A stretch of DNA of 64,000 nt from Nevskiaceae bacterium (GTDB lineage: Bacteria; Pseudomonadota; Gammaproteobacteria; Nevskiales; Nevskiaceae), in the NCBI GenBank assembly GCA_004297005.1, contig SCVA01000044.1, positions 62,001 to 126,000 on the forward strand, given 5' to 3'. Position numbers and translations under genes: made by a program. Below are positions 49,682 through 59,659 of the stretch, in pieces; within the stretch, counting starts at the first letter, position 1; each line of letters starts with the position of its first letter. The notes under the pieces are model-generated. The model worked only from the letters and a program-made list of their open reading frames with translations. It had not been told where the DNA came from and did no database searches.

Positions 49682-52120
49682 ATGCTTCAGCCCAAGGCCG
49701 CCGGCCTGCTGCTGGTTTCCATACTGCTGGCCGCCTGCGGCCGTTCCGAGTCGCCAAGCGAGGCTGCCGCTGGCAGCAAGTACGAGGTCACCGTCACCCG
49801 CACCAGCCTGGGCATCCCGCACATCAAGGCCACGAGCTTCGGCAGCCTGGGCTATGGCTATGGCTACGCCTTCGCCGAGGACAACCTTTGCGTGCTGCAG
49901 GACGATCTGGTCACCATCCGCGGCGAGCGCGCCAAATACTTCGGCCGCGACGGCAGCTACACCATCGTCCCCAATGGCGTCACCGCCAACAATCTCGATA
50001 GCGACTACTTCTGGAAGTTCGCCGCCAGCGACGAGGCGATCACGCCCACGCGCAACACCACCCTGCCCAGCTTCAAAGAAGTCACCCAGGGCTTCGCCGA
50101 CGGCTACAACCGCTACATCCGCGAGCTGAAGGCCGGCGCCCATCCCGGCCGCCATGCCGCCTGCGCCTCGGCCGACTGGCTGTTCGAGATCAGTGCCGAC
50201 GACATGTACCGGCGCTACTACCGGCTGGCGCTGATCGCTTCCTCCTCGGTGTTCATCAAGGAGATCGCCAATGCCAAGCCGCTGCTGTCGCTGGGCGCCG
50301 GCAGCCTCCCGACCGCGAGTGGCGCCAAGTCCAAGGAGCCGACCCCGGCGCAGAAGCAGGCGGCGCTGAAGGCCGACCCCGGCCCCTTCCGCTACTTCAC
50401 CGAACTGCGCGGCAAGCGCTTCGGCAGCAATATGTACGCGCTGGGCAAGGACGCCACCCAGGACGGTTCCAGCATGCTGTTCGGCAATCCGCACTTCCCC
50501 TGGACCGGTTCCGAGCGGCTCTACCTCTCGCATCTGGAGCTGCCCGGCAAGATCGACACCATGGGCGCCTCGCTGTACGGCGTGCCGGCGATCCTGATCG
50601 GCTTCAACGACCATTTCGCCTGGAGCCACACGGTCACCGCCGCCTACCACTTCGGCCTCTACGAGTTGACGCTGAATCCGCTCAACCCCATGCAGTACCT
50701 CTACGACGGCGCCTTCCGCGACATCGAACAGGTGCCCATCGAAATCCAGGTCAAGGAGGCCGACGGCTCGCTCTCCACCGAAACCCGCACGCTCTACCGC
50801 TCGCACTACGGGCCCATGCTGGTGCTGGAAGCCAGCGGCATCCCGGTGCTCGGCTGGACGCCGCTCAAGGCCTATACCATCCGCGACGCCAACGCCGAGA
50901 ACGACCGCCTGATCAACCAGTTCGCGAGCTGGAACATGGCCGGCTCGCTAGACGAATTCATCCGCCTGCACGGCGAGATCATGGGCATCCCCTGGGTCAA
51001 CACCGTCGCCACCGGCCCCGGCGGCAAGGCCTACTACGGCGACCTGAGCGTGGTGCCGAACGTGCCGGACAGCAAGATCACGCTCTGCCAGGCCCTGCCC
51101 ATCCACCAGGTGGTGCAGCTGCTGGTGCCGGGTGTGCCAGTGCTCGACGGCTCGCGCGGCAATTGCGAGTGGGACAGCGACGCCGATTCGCCGGTGCCCG
51201 GCATCTTCGGCCCCGGCAACCATCCCAAGCTGCTGCGCGACGACTGGGTGGCCAACAACAACGACAGCTACTGGCTGACCAATCCGGCCGAGCCCATTAC
51301 CGGCTACGCCCGCATCATCGGCGACGAGGCGACCGCCCGATCCTACCGCACCCAGCAGGCGATCACCCAGATGCAGCGCCGCTTGGACGGCAGCGACGGA
51401 CTGGGCGCGCCCAAGTTCACCCTGCCCCTGCTGCAGCAGGTGACGCTATCGGCCCAGATCAAGACCGCCGAATACGGGCTCGCCAATGTGCTCGCCGAGA
51501 TCTGCCCCAGTGCCAGCGGCGATGAGGCCGCGGCCTGCGCGGCGCTGGCGCAGTGGGATGGCAGCGCCAATCACGACTCGGTGGGCGCGCACGTCTGGCG
51601 CGAATTCTTCCGCGCGCTCACCGCCGGCGCCGATCGCGGCGGCAACTTCTGGCGGGTGGCCTTCTCCGCCGACGATCCGGTCAACACCCCACGCGACCTC
51701 AACACCAGCCAGCAGTCGGTGAAGACCGCCTTCGCGGCCGGCGTGGCGGCGGTCAAGGCCAGCGGCTACGCCTACGACGCGCCACTGGGCACGGTGCAGC
51801 ACCCCTGCTGCATCCTGCGCGACATCCCGGTGTTCGGCGGCGACTTCTTCGAAGGCGCCTTCACCATCGCCTCCAGCGATGCGCTGACCGACCAGGGCTA
51901 TGACGTAGCCTATGGCAACAGCTACATCCAGACCGTCACCTGGAACAGCCAGGGTGCTCTGGCCGAGGGCTTCATCACCTACTCGCAGTCCACCGACCCG
52001 GCCAACCCGCATTTCAGCGACTACACGCGCGAATACTCGGCGAAGCGCTGGCACCGGCTGCCGTACAAGCCGGCGGAGATCGAGGCCGACCGTATCGAGC
52101 AGTACCGGCTGAGCGAGTAG
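49682..52120 (+). CDS. Penicillin acylase family (Ntn-hydrolase) lipoprotein
   Basis: 812 residues. A lipoprotein signal with lipobox LAAC (Cys19) is followed by the alpha domain (TRTSLGIPHIKATSFGSLGYGYGYAFAEDNL). The autoproteolysis site is RFGSNMYALG, with Ser249 as the new beta-chain N-terminus and nucleophile, and then GNPHFPW, as in aculeacin/AHL acylases. It hydrolyses an amide bond of an N-acyl compound outside the cytoplasm; acyl-homoserine lactones, lactams or lipopeptides are all possible substrates. Lipid anchoring differs from the usual soluble periplasmic form. It is transcribed alone after the nuo terminator. Confidence 0.88.
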   Translation: MLQPKAAGLLLVSILLAACGRSESPSEAAAGSKYEVTVTRTSLGIPHIKATSFGSLGYGYGYAFAEDNLCVLQDDLVTIRGERAKYFGRDGSYTIVPNGVTANNLDSDYFWKFAASDEAITPTRNTTLPSFKEVTQGFADGYNRYIRELKAGAHPGRHAACASADWLFEISADDMYRRYYRLALIASSSVFIKEIANAKPLLSLGAGSLPTASGAKSKEPTPAQKQAALKADPGPFRYFTELRGKRFGSNMYALGKDATQDGSSMLFGNPHFPWTGSERLYLSHLELPGKIDTMGASLYGVPAILIGFNDHFAWSHTVTAAYHFGLYELTLNPLNPMQYLYDGAFRDIEQVPIEIQVKEADGSLSTETRTLYRSHYGPMLVLEASGIPVLGWTPLKAYTIRDANAENDRLINQFASWNMAGSLDEFIRLHGEIMGIPWVNTVATGPGGKAYYGDLSVVPNVPDSKITLCQALPIHQVVQLLVPGVPVLDGSRGNCEWDSDADSPVPGIFGPGNHPKLLRDDWVANNNDSYWLTNPAEPITGYARIIGDEATARSYRTQQAITQMQRRLDGSDGLGAPKFTLPLLQQVTLSAQIKTAEYGLANVLAEICPSASGDEAAACAALAQWDGSANHDSVGAHVWREFFRALTAGADRGGNFWRVAFSADDPVNTPRDLNTSQQSVKTAFAAGVAAVKASGYAYDAPLGTVQHPCCILRDIPVFGGDFFEGAFTIASSDALTDQGYDVAYGNSYIQTVTWNSQGALAEGFITYSQSTDPANPHFSDYTREYSAKRWHRLPYKPAEIEADRIEQYRLSE

Positions 52121-52135
52121 CGCCTGTGGTCTCGC

Positions 52136-52933
52136 TCAAGGTCGCAAGGAGTTGAGCGACCAGTCGTAGTCGCCGAATTCGATGCGGAACTCAGCCGTAC
52201 GCAAGCGCGCGCGGGCAGGCTCGCCCTCGGCAAGCTGATTGGCGCGAGCACCCAGCCAGCCACGCAGACTGCCGCCTCCCTTGAGGGCGAAATCCTCTTC
52301 AAACCACTTGAAGATCGGCGACAGCCTGAGCACGCCGCTGGCGGTATCAAAGCGGTTGCGGCTGCGGTCACCGAGAAAGCGGCGCTGGCCGTCGTCGAGT
52401 TGCGCTTCCAGCATCTCGGCTCGGTAGGGCTCGGGCCGCAGCGCCGGGCAGCCCACCGAGGCGCAGTTGATCGCGAAGTGGATGCGCGGGTCCTGGTAGC
52501 GCGGCCGGAGCATCTCGTGCTCGATCCAGTCCAGCGTTCGCTCCTCGCCCAGCAGGCGGAAGAACTTCTGCTTCCAGGGTGAGCTGAACAGCCCGCCGAG
52601 ATCCTTGATCGACTTCAGCGCCGGGTAGCGCCCCAGCACCAGCTCCAGGGTGAACGCGTTGTAGGCATTGATCAGGAAGGCCTGCTGCTGGCGCTCGCTC
52701 CAGCCGTCGAACTCGGCACGGGAGACCGCCGAAAACTCCGCCAGCACCGCCTGCAGGCGGCTGCGCTCGGCCTCTAGGCCGGCATAGTCCACCGCGCTGG
52801 CCTTGCCTTGGCGGGTCCATTCGACATGGCGTTGCAGCAGGCCGGCATAGACCTGGTAGCGGGCGTCGAGCGCGTGACCACGCGGGGCCCACAGCGCGGC
52901 ACTCAACAGGATCAGCAACAACGCCAGGCGCAT
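52136..52933 (-). CDS. Exported DUF547 domain protein
   Basis: 265 residues. A signal peptide (MRLALLLILLSAALWAPRGHA) precedes the DUF547 domain: QQQAFLINAYNAFTLELVL, FFRLLGEERTLDWIEHEMLRP, HFAINCASVGCPALRPEPY and LSPIFKWFEEDF. The domain's function is not established; the conserved His and Cys around INCASVGCP suggest an enzyme of papain-like type, which is inference. It is the last gene of the gcv run, 27 bases after the sugar-kinase-family gene. Confidence 0.88.
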   Translation of the reverse strand: MRLALLLILLSAALWAPRGHALDARYQVYAGLLQRHVEWTRQGKASAVDYAGLEAERSRLQAVLAEFSAVSRAEFDGWSERQQQAFLINAYNAFTLELVLGRYPALKSIKDLGGLFSSPWKQKFFRLLGEERTLDWIEHEMLRPRYQDPRIHFAINCASVGCPALRPEPYRAEMLEAQLDDGQRRFLGDRSRNRFDTASGVLRLSPIFKWFEEDFALKGGGSLRGWLGARANQLAEGEPARARLRTAEFRIEFGDYDWSLNSLRP

Positions 52934-52960
52934 GGGAACCTCTCCCGGCCGTTTCGGCCC

Positions 52961-53896
52961 TCAGTCGAAGCTGTAGCGGAATTCCTTCTGGAACCGCATC
53001 TTGAACTTCTCCACCGAGAAGTGGTGGTTCTGGGTGCCAGGCCGCTCGATGTTGTAGGCGCCCAGCAGCGAGCCGATACGGCCGGCGGTCTCCCAGTCCA
53101 TGCCCTGCTCCAGGCCGTAGAGCAGGCCGCCACGAAAGGCGTCGCCGCAGCCGGTGGGGTCGGCCAGGGACTCGGCGTGGGCGACCGGAATCTCGTGGGT
53201 CTTGTCGCCGGCGTAGATGTTCGCGCCCTTGGCGCCACGGGTGACGATCAGGGCGTCTAGCCGTTCGGCGATCTGCTCCAGCGTCCAGCCGGTGCGCGCC
53301 ATCACCAGCTCGGCCTCGTAGTCGTTGACGGCCATATAGCTGGCCTGCTCGATGAAACGCTTGAGGTCGTCGCCGCCGAACATCGGCAGGCCCTGACCAG
53401 GATCGAACAGGAAGGGGATGCCCGCTTCGGCGAACTGCCGGGCGTGCTGGATCATGCCCTCGCGGCCATCCGGCGACACCGTGCCGATCTTCACGCCGGC
53501 ATCGGTCGGCACCGGCTGCACATGCGCCTCGTTCATCGCACCCGGGTGGAAGGCGGTGATCTGATTGTCGTCGAGGTCGGTGGTGATGTACGCCTGGGCG
53601 GTGTAGTTGCCGGGCAGTTCCTTGACGTAGGCGCGGCTGACGCCGTGCTTGTCCATCCAGGCGGCATAGGGGCCGAAATCATGGCCGACCGTGCCCATCG
53701 GCAAGGCTTTGCCACCCAACAGAGCCAGGTTGTAGGCGATGTTGCCGGCGCAGCCGCCGAACTCACGACGCAGCTTGGGCACCAGGAAGGACACATTCAG
53801 CATGTGCACCTTGTCGGGCAGGATCTCGTTCTTGAACTGGCCCGAGAACACCATGATGGTGTCGTAGGCGAAGGAACCGGTGATGAGGGCGGACAT
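52961..53896 (-). CDS. PfkB-family carbohydrate/adenosine kinase
   Basis: 311 residues. The N-terminal GGCAGNIAYNLALLGG and the C-terminal anion-hole motif DPTGCGDAFRGGLLYGL with catalytic Asp place it in the PfkB family. The start ITGSFAYDTIMVFSGQFKN resembles bacterial adenosine-kinase-like members. It phosphorylates a nucleoside or sugar with ATP in the cytoplasm. It sits 18 bases after dgkA in the glycine-riboswitch operon. Confidence 0.85.
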   Translation of the reverse strand: MSALITGSFAYDTIMVFSGQFKNEILPDKVHMLNVSFLVPKLRREFGGCAGNIAYNLALLGGKALPMGTVGHDFGPYAAWMDKHGVSRAYVKELPGNYTAQAYITTDLDDNQITAFHPGAMNEAHVQPVPTDAGVKIGTVSPDGREGMIQHARQFAEAGIPFLFDPGQGLPMFGGDDLKRFIEQASYMAVNDYEAELVMARTGWTLEQIAERLDALIVTRGAKGANIYAGDKTHEIPVAHAESLADPTGCGDAFRGGLLYGLEQGMDWETAGRIGSLLGAYNIERPGTQNHHFSVEKFKMRFQKEFRYSFD

Positions 53897-53914
53897 GCGT
53901 TGTTCTCGTAGTAA

Positions 53915-54274
53915 TCAGCCGAATAGGACCAGGCCCCAGACCACCGGGACCTGTAGCAAAGATAAGTGCACTGCGGCCGAACCCAAGTCCTTCGCACGGC
54001 CAGACAAGGGGTGGCGCTCGGTGCCAATGCGATCCACCACCACTTCTACCGCAGTGTTGAGCAGCTCGACGATCAGCACGAAGACCAGACTGAACAGCAG
54101 GGCGGCACGCTCGAGACCGGTGTCACCGAGCCAGATCGCGAGCGGAGCCAGCAACAGCGCGATCAGAGCCTCAATGCGAAACGCCTCTTCTTCCCGCAGC
54201 GCCCAACCCAGGCCCCAGTAGGAAACCCGGGTGGCACGCACCAGGCGCGCCCAACCCTTGATGCCGTCGGCCAT
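53915..54274 (-). CDS. dgkA: Diacylglycerol kinase
   Basis: 119 residues with three membrane helices. The DgkA signature EEEAFRIEALIAL and VELLNTAVEVVVDRIG carries the catalytic glutamates, followed by KDLGSAAVHLSL. It rephosphorylates diacylglycerol to phosphatidic acid in the inner membrane. Its ATG overlaps the gcvPB stop by one base, so it should be translationally coupled to that gene. Confidence 0.94.
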   Translation of the reverse strand: MADGIKGWARLVRATRVSYWGLGWALREEEAFRIEALIALLLAPLAIWLGDTGLERAALLFSLVFVLIVELLNTAVEVVVDRIGTERHPLSGRAKDLGSAAVHLSLLQVPVVWGLVLFG

Positions 54275-55806
54275 CAGGCGGCCTGGTAACGCACATCCAG
54301 TTGCCGCACCGCGCGCACATCGTCGAGACGACGGACCGGCATGGTGTAGGGCGCGCCCTTCACTTTCTGGATGTCGGCCTTGGCCTCGTCCCAGATCTTC
54401 ACCAGGGCGTCGACGAAGTTATCGAGGGTTTCCTTGTCCTCGGTCTCGGTGGGCTCGATCAGCAGGCACTCCGGCACCAGCAGTGGGAAGTACACCGTCG
54501 GCGCGTGGTAGCCGTAGTCGAGCAGGCGCTTGGCGACATCGGTCGCGGTCAGCTCGATCTCCTTCTTCTGGCGCTTCAGGGTGATGATGAACTCGTGCGA
54601 GGCGCGACGGCTGGGGAAGGCCAGATCGAAGCCGGCGTCCCTGAGCTTGGCCATCAGGTAATTGGCGTTGAGTGTGGCGTACTCGCCGACCCGGTGCATG
54701 CCCTCCCGGCCCAGCAGGCGCGCGTAGACGTAGGCGCGCAGCAGCACGCCGGCATTGCCCATGAAGGCCGAGAGGCGGCCAATGGTCTGCGGCAGGTCGC
54801 GCTCGTCGAGCCAGCGGTAGGACGGCGACACGGCGCCTTCAGCAGCGGCGCCAGCCGGTGCTGAAGCGGGTGCGGGAGCCGGCCCGCGTCGCACGCAGTT
54901 CTGACCGTCAATAGCGACGACAGGTATAGGCATGAACGGCAGCAGGCGTTGCGACACGCCCACCGCGCCGGCACCCGGACCGCCGCCGCCGTGCGGCGTC
55001 GAGAAGGTCTTGTGCAGGTTCATGTGGATCACGTCAAAGCCCATGTCGCCCGGCCGCACCTTGCCAAGGATGGCGTTGAGGTTGGCGCCGTCGTAGTACA
55101 GCAGGCCGCCGGCCTGGTGGACGATCTCGGCGATCTTCTTGATGTTGCGCTCGAACACACCCAGGGTGGACGGGTTGGTGAGCATGATGCCGGCGGTCTT
55201 CGGGCCGACCGCGGCCTTGAGCGCCTCCAGATCGACATCGCCTTCGGCATTGGTGGGGATCTCGCGCACCGTGCAACCGCACTGCACGGCGGTCGCCGGA
55301 TTGGTGCCGTGGGCGGCGTCCGGCACCAGGATCTCGGTGCGCTCCAGGTCATTGCGGGCCTGGTGATAGGCCCGGATCATCGCCACGCCGGCGAACTCGC
55401 CCTGCGCGCCGGCCATCGGCGTGAGGGAGACGCCGGCCATGCCGGTGACATCCATCAGGATTTCCTGCAACTCGTACATGCAGGCGAGGAAGCCCTGCGA
55501 GTGCGACTCCGGCGCCAGCGGGTGACGCGCCAGGAATTCCGGCAGCATCGCCAGCGTGTTGCAGGCGCGTGGGTTGTACTTCATGGTGCAGCTACCCAGT
55601 GGGTAGAAGTGCGTGTCGATACTGAAGTTCAGCCGCGACAGGCGCGTGAAGTGACGCACCGCCTGCAACTCTGAGACTTCCGGCAGCTTGGGCTTGGTTT
55701 TGCGGCGCAGAGCCGCCGGCACCGGCGCGGTGTCCACCGCGAACTGGGGATGCTGCGCATCGGCGGAACGGCCAGCGCGGGAAATTTCAAAAATCAGCTT
55801 TTCCAT
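54274..55806 (-). CDS. gcvPB: Glycine dehydrogenase (decarboxylating) subunit 2
   Basis: 510 residues; ATG 55806 follows a TTG in the same frame at 55812. The PLP lysine lies in [19 protein letters not shown], and the glycine-rich loop after it is intact. A low-complexity Pro/Ala insertion ([17 protein letters not shown]) occurs around residue 310, between the PLP domain and the C-terminal part. It is half of the split P-protein that decarboxylates glycine on the H-protein lipoyl arm; the other half is gcvPA. Confidence 0.95.
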   Translation of the reverse strand: MEKLIFEISRAGRSADAQHPQFAVDTAPVPAALRRKTKPKLPEVSELQAVRHFTRLSRLNFSIDTHFYPLGSCTMKYNPRACNTLAMLPEFLARHPLAPESHSQGFLACMYELQEILMDVTGMAGVSLTPMAGAQGEFAGVAMIRAYHQARNDLERTEILVPDAAHGTNPATAVQCGCTVREIPTNAEGDVDLEALKAAVGPKTAGIMLTNPSTLGVFERNIKKIAEIVHQAGGLLYYDGANLNAILGKVRPGDMGFDVIHMNLHKTFSTPHGGGGPGAGAVGVSQRLLPFMPIPVVAIDGQNCVRRGPAPAPASAPAGAAAEGAVSPSYRWLDERDLPQTIGRLSAFMGNAGVLLRAYVYARLLGREGMHRVGEYATLNANYLMAKLRDAGFDLAFPSRRASHEFIITLKRQKKEIELTATDVAKRLLDYGYHAPTVYFPLLVPECLLIEPTETEDKETLDNFVDALVKIWDEAKADIQKVKGAPYTMPVRRLDDVRAVRQLDVRYQAA

Positions 55807-55815
55807 CGTCAAGTC

Positions 55816-56316
55816 TCAGGCAAGCGCGCGCAAAGCGGCTTCGTAATCGGGTTCGTTGGCGATCTCGGAGACCAGTTCGGAATAGATCACCTTGTTGGTC
55901 TCATCCAGAACCACCACGGCGCGGGCAGTGAGTCCGGCCAGCGGGCCCTGCTCCAGCAGCAGGCCGTAGTCCTTGGCGAAATTGCGGCCGCGCATCAGCG
56001 ACAGCATCTGCACATTCTCGATGCCTTCGGCGCCGCAGAAGCGCTTCTGCGCGAACGGCAGGTCGGCGCTGATGCAGAGCACCACCGCATTGGCGAGGCC
56101 CGCGGCCTTTTGGTTGAACTGGCGCACCGACATCGCGCAGGTGCCGGTATCCACCGAGGGGAAGATGTTGAGCAGCTTCCGCTTGCCGGCGAAGTCGTGC
56201 AGGGTCAGGTCCTTGAGCCCGGTGCCGACCAGCCGGAAGCCGGGCGCCTCGCTGCCGATCGCCGGCAGCTCTCCGCTGGTGGAAATCGGGTGGCCCTGCA
56301 GGGTGACGGTTGCCAT
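55816..56316 (-). CDS. tpx: Thiol peroxidase
   Basis: 166 residues from ATG 56316. The peroxidatic Cys is in [17 protein letters not shown] and the resolving Cys in [17 protein letters not shown], giving the atypical 2-Cys Tpx layout. It reduces peroxides with thioredoxin, with preference for alkyl peroxides in the E. coli protein. It lies between the two halves of the P-protein in the same operon, with 9- and 25-base gaps. Confidence 0.95.
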   Translation of the reverse strand: MATVTLQGHPISTSGELPAIGSEAPGFRLVGTGLKDLTLHDFAGKRKLLNIFPSVDTGTCAMSVRQFNQKAAGLANAVVLCISADLPFAQKRFCGAEGIENVQMLSLMRGRNFAKDYGLLLEQGPLAGLTARAVVVLDETNKVIYSELVSEIANEPDYEAALRALA

Positions 56317-56341
56317 GGCTAGTCTCCGTTGATCGGTTTTG

Positions 56342-57703
56342 TCAGGCCGCGAGCAGGCGGCGCAGGGTCTCGGCGTAGCGATCCAGTTGCGCCTCGGTCT
56401 TGGTCTCCGTGGCACAAACCAGCAGGGCCTGCCCGAGTTCGGGGTTGTGACGGCTCAGATCGAAACCGCCCAGCACGCCCTCGTCGGCCAAGGCTTCCAG
56501 CACCGGTGCCACCGGCTTGGGCAGGCGGATCACCGCTTCATGAAAGACCGGCCCCTCGAAGACCGCGCTAACGCCCGGAATCGCAGTGAGCTTGGCGACC
56601 AGCGCCGCGGTATTGGCCATGGACGCGCTCGCCACCTTGGCGAGGCCATCCGGCCCCAGCAGCGACATGTAGATGGTCGAAGCGGTAACCAACAGCCCCT
56701 GGTTGGTGCAGATGTTGGACGTAGCCTTACTGCGGCGGATGTGCTGCTCGCGCGCCTGCAGAGTCAGGGTGAACCCGGGCTTGCCTTCGAGATCCACCGT
56801 GCGGCCAATGATGCGGCCGGGCATCTGCCGCACATAGGCCATCTTGCAGGTGAGAAAACCGTAATAGGGGCCACCCGAGGCCAGCGGCGCGCCCAGCGGC
56901 TGACCGTCGCCGCAGACGATGTCGGCACCCTTGGCGCCCCACTCCGAAGGCGGCTTGAGCAGCGCCAGTGAAGTCGGGTTGACCAAGGCCACCACCAGCG
57001 CGCCCTGGGCATGCGCCCAGTCGGTGAGCGCATCGACATCTTCCAGCGCGCCAAAGAAGTTGGGCTGGGCGATCACCACCGCCGTGGGCTTGACGCCCTC
57101 GTAGGCCTTGAGCGCCTCAAGGCTGGTCCTGCCGGTTCGGGCGTCGTAATCAATGGCCGCCTGACGTATGCCCTGGGCATGAGTGATGCTGTTGACCACT
57201 TCGCCGTAGTAGGGATGCAGCGTCTTGGGCACCAGCACCTTGCCACCGGGATTGGCGCTGTTGCAGCGCACCGCCATCAGCAAGGCTTCCGCCAAGGCCG
57301 AGGCGCCGTCGTACATGGAGGCGTTGGAGACGTCCATGCCGGTCAGTTCGGTCATCATCGTCTGGTACTCGTAGAGCACCGTCAGCGTGCCCTGGCTGGC
57401 CTCGGCCTGGTATGGGGTGTAAGCCGAATAAAACTCGCCGCGGGTGGTGATCTCCCACACCGCCGCCGGGATGTGATGCTCGTAGGCACCGGCGCCGATG
57501 AAGTTGAGCGCCATGCGGTCCTCGGCGGCACGGCCACGCATGAGCTGGCTGACTGCCATCTCCGACAGACCTTCCGGCACCTGGGTGAGGCCCTTGCACT
57601 GCAACTCGGGCGGAATTTCGCCAAACAGCGCGTCGATGCTGCTGGCGCCGATGGCGGCCAGCATGTCCTTGACGTCGGTGTCGGTATGGGGAATGAACGG
57701 CAT
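56342..57703 (-). CDS. gcvPA: Glycine dehydrogenase (decarboxylating) subunit 1
   Basis: 453 residues, normal for the split form. It begins [19 protein letters not shown], with the family motifs [64 protein letters not shown] and NICTNQGLL. It pairs with gcvPB to form the P-protein. The frame is open to 57802, but the conserved N-terminus fixes ATG 57703. Confidence 0.95.
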   Translation of the reverse strand: MPFIPHTDTDVKDMLAAIGASSIDALFGEIPPELQCKGLTQVPEGLSEMAVSQLMRGRAAEDRMALNFIGAGAYEHHIPAAVWEITTRGEFYSAYTPYQAEASQGTLTVLYEYQTMMTELTGMDVSNASMYDGASALAEALLMAVRCNSANPGGKVLVPKTLHPYYGEVVNSITHAQGIRQAAIDYDARTGRTSLEALKAYEGVKPTAVVIAQPNFFGALEDVDALTDWAHAQGALVVALVNPTSLALLKPPSEWGAKGADIVCGDGQPLGAPLASGGPYYGFLTCKMAYVRQMPGRIIGRTVDLEGKPGFTLTLQAREQHIRRSKATSNICTNQGLLVTASTIYMSLLGPDGLAKVASASMANTAALVAKLTAIPGVSAVFEGPVFHEAVIRLPKPVAPVLEALADEGVLGGFDLSRHNPELGQALLVCATETKTEAQLDRYAETLRRLLAA

Positions 57704-57743
57704 GGGTGCTCTACGAAATAAGGGAGACCGGAGTAAGCGCGCT

Positions 57744-58133
57744 TCAGAGCGCGGCGATGACCTTCTCGTAACCGGCGGCGTCGAGCAGCACTTCCAGCTC
57801 ACCAGGATTGGTCACCGTCTGCTTCCACATCCAACCGGCCTCGTAGGGATCGGTATTGAGGATCTCAGGCGTGTTGGCCAGGGTCACATTGGTGTCGGTG
57901 ACCTCGCCGGCGATGGGGGCATAAACATCGGAGGCGGCCTTCACCGACTCCACCACCGCGCAGGACTCGCCGGCCGCCAGCTTGCGACCGACCTTGGGCG
58001 TCTCGACGAACACCAGGTCACCCAGGGCGTGCTGGGCGTGATCGGTGATGCCGACCACGACCGTGCCATCGGCCTGCAGCTTCACCCACTCGTGGGATTT
58101 GGCGTACTTGAGTTCAGCCGGGATGTTGCTCAT
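57744..58133 (-). CDS. gcvH: Glycine cleavage system H protein
   Basis: 129 residues. The lipoylated lysine lies in [22 protein letters not shown], and the ending [18 protein letters not shown] is typical. It shuttles the methylamine group between P, T and L proteins. It lies 53 bases after gcvT and 40 before gcvPA. Confidence 0.97.
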   Translation of the reverse strand: MSNIPAELKYAKSHEWVKLQADGTVVVGITDHAQHALGDLVFVETPKVGRKLAAGESCAVVESVKAASDVYAPIAGEVTDTNVTLANTPEILNTDPYEAGWMWKQTVTNPGELEVLLDAAGYEKVIAAL

Positions 58134-58186
58134 TGGAAAATCTCCAGAAAAAAACCAGAAAAAGTGAATCGCGGACCTGACCGCGG

Positions 58187-59269
58187 CTAGACCAGCACCT
58201 TGCCATTGCGAACGAACGGCGCCTTGACCACCCGGGCCGGAACCCAGGCGCCGCGAATCTCGACCTCGACCGCGCCTTCCGCCGCAGACTCCACCCGCGC
58301 CATGGCGATAGAGGCCTTCATGGTCGGTGAAAAGCCGCCGCTGGTGGTCTCGCCGAGAGCGCCATTGGCATAGCGCACCTTCATGTGCGCGCGGACGACG
58401 CCCCGACCTTCCAGCACCAGGGCCACGAACTTGTGGGCGGACTTGCCGCGCAGCGCCTCTAAAGCCCCACGACCGATGAAGTCGCGGTCGCCCGGCTCCC
58501 AGGCAATGGTCCAGCCCAGACCGGACTCCAACGGATGCTTGGACTCGTCCATGTCCTGCCCGTAGAGGTTCATGCCCGCCTCCAGGCGCAGGGTGTCGCG
58601 GGCGCCGAGGCCGGCCGGCTTGACGCCGTCGGCCAGCAGCTTCTGCCAGAGCGCGACCAGTTCGGCATGGGGCAGGATCAGCTCAAAGCCGTCTTCGCCG
58701 GTGTAGCCGGTGCGACCGACGAACAGCTCGCCCTCGTGCGCCGCCTGAAACACCACCAGCGCCTGCGCCTGGACGGTCAGGTTGGCAGGCAAGTGCTTGA
58801 GCACGGCGGCGCGCGCCTGCGGACCCTGCACGGCGAGGATGCCGAGGTCGCGGCGCGGCCGCACTTCCACGCCGTACGCCGTGGCGTGCTGGCGAATCCA
58901 AGCCAGGTCCTTGTCGGCGGTGCCGGCATTCACCACCAGACGGAACCAGTCCTCGCTCAGGAAATAGGCGATGAGGTCATCGATGATGCCGGCGTCCTCG
59001 CGCAGCATGCAGCTATACAAAGCCTTGCCGGGCAGACCGAGCTTGGCAACATCGTTGGCAAGCAATCGGCGCAGGAACTCGCGTACCCGCTCACCGTGCA
59101 GATCAATGGCCAGCATGTGGGCGACATCGAACATGCCCGCCGACTGCCGCACGGCATGGTGCTCGTCGAGCTGGGAGGCGTACTGAATGGGCATTTCCCA
59201 ACCGGCGAAATCGACCAGGCGGGCGCCGAGTTGCTGGTGGGCTTGATGCAAGGCGGTCTTGTTGAGCAT
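58187..59269 (-). CDS. gcvT: Glycine cleavage system T protein (aminomethyltransferase)
   Basis: 360 residues from ATG 59269 ([30 protein letters not shown]). Folate-site sequence MFDVAHML (the common form is MFDVSHM), the [15 protein letters not shown] loop and [18 protein letters not shown] are present. It releases ammonia and makes 5,10-methylene-tetrahydrofolate. The frame runs open upstream to 59536, but through the riboswitch, so that start is rejected. First gene of the operon. Confidence 0.96.
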   Translation of the reverse strand: MLNKTALHQAHQQLGARLVDFAGWEMPIQYASQLDEHHAVRQSAGMFDVAHMLAIDLHGERVREFLRRLLANDVAKLGLPGKALYSCMLREDAGIIDDLIAYFLSEDWFRLVVNAGTADKDLAWIRQHATAYGVEVRPRRDLGILAVQGPQARAAVLKHLPANLTVQAQALVVFQAAHEGELFVGRTGYTGEDGFELILPHAELVALWQKLLADGVKPAGLGARDTLRLEAGMNLYGQDMDESKHPLESGLGWTIAWEPGDRDFIGRGALEALRGKSAHKFVALVLEGRGVVRAHMKVRYANGALGETTSGGFSPTMKASIAMARVESAAEGAVEVEIRGAWVPARVVKAPFVRNGKVLV

Positions 59270-59298
59270 GGCGGCGTCCTGGGGTTTGATACGCCGCC
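59270..59298 (-). promoter_or_regulatory. Expression-platform hairpin at the gcvT start
   Basis: On the minus strand GGCGGCGT (59298-59291) can pair with ACGCCGCC (59277-59270), which abuts the gcvT ATG. The 13-base loop holds the AGG of the only ribosome-site-like sequence. No T-run follows, so control of translation initiation rather than transcription termination is likely. Confidence 0.55.
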
Positions 59299-59452
59299 CC
59301 TCTGTCCATTTACCTGAGCGTTGGCGCGCCTTCGGTGGCCACCACAGGGCGGCTCTCTCCAGAGTGTTATCCGCAGACGATCCTTTTACCTGAGCGATTC
59401 CGGGCGGATTTGCGCCTTCGGTGCCGGCCGGAGACCGGTCTCTCTCGTCTGC
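59299..59452 (-). promoter_or_regulatory. Tandem glycine riboswitch
   Basis: Two glycine aptamers are read on the minus strand. Aptamer 1 (59452-59373) is closed by GCAGACG/CGTCTGC and aptamer 2 (59365-59299) by ACTCTGG/ACAGAGG. Each has the conserved 5' GAGAGA, a CACCGAAGGCGC-type core and a 3' CGCTCAGGTAAA, the hallmarks of the gcvT riboswitch. They are joined by a short linker. Binding of glycine should turn on the gcvT operon. Confidence 0.95.
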
Positions 59453-59580
59453 GAAGACAAGTGTATTCGCCCTTGCCGTCCGTGGCGAGAGCGCAAGACC
59501 TGAGGCCAGCCGCTGGCAGCCGGGAACGACCGCCACGAACCGGCCGGTTACAGGACGTGCCTTGGTTCACGGAAACCCGC

Positions 59581-59609
59581 TGGACGGCTCACCTGTGTGG
59601 ACTATAGTA
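59581..59609 (+). promoter_or_regulatory. Putative sigma70 promoter for the two-partner secretion pair
   Basis: TGGACG (59581-59586) and TATAGT (59604-59609) are 17 bases apart, 50 bases upstream of the tpsB ATG. The 128 bases between the riboswitch and here hold no other feature that I recognise, apart from a TACACT on the minus strand that may be the gcv operon -10. Confidence 0.45.
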
Positions 59610-59659
59610 ATCCTTGGGATAGGCGCCGCATCATGTCGGCGCACTCTGAGGAGAAAAGT

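Noticed and set aside
59270..59536. N-terminal extension of gcvT through an open frame
   Set aside because: The extension is the riboswitch and expression platform; the conserved T-protein start is at 59269.
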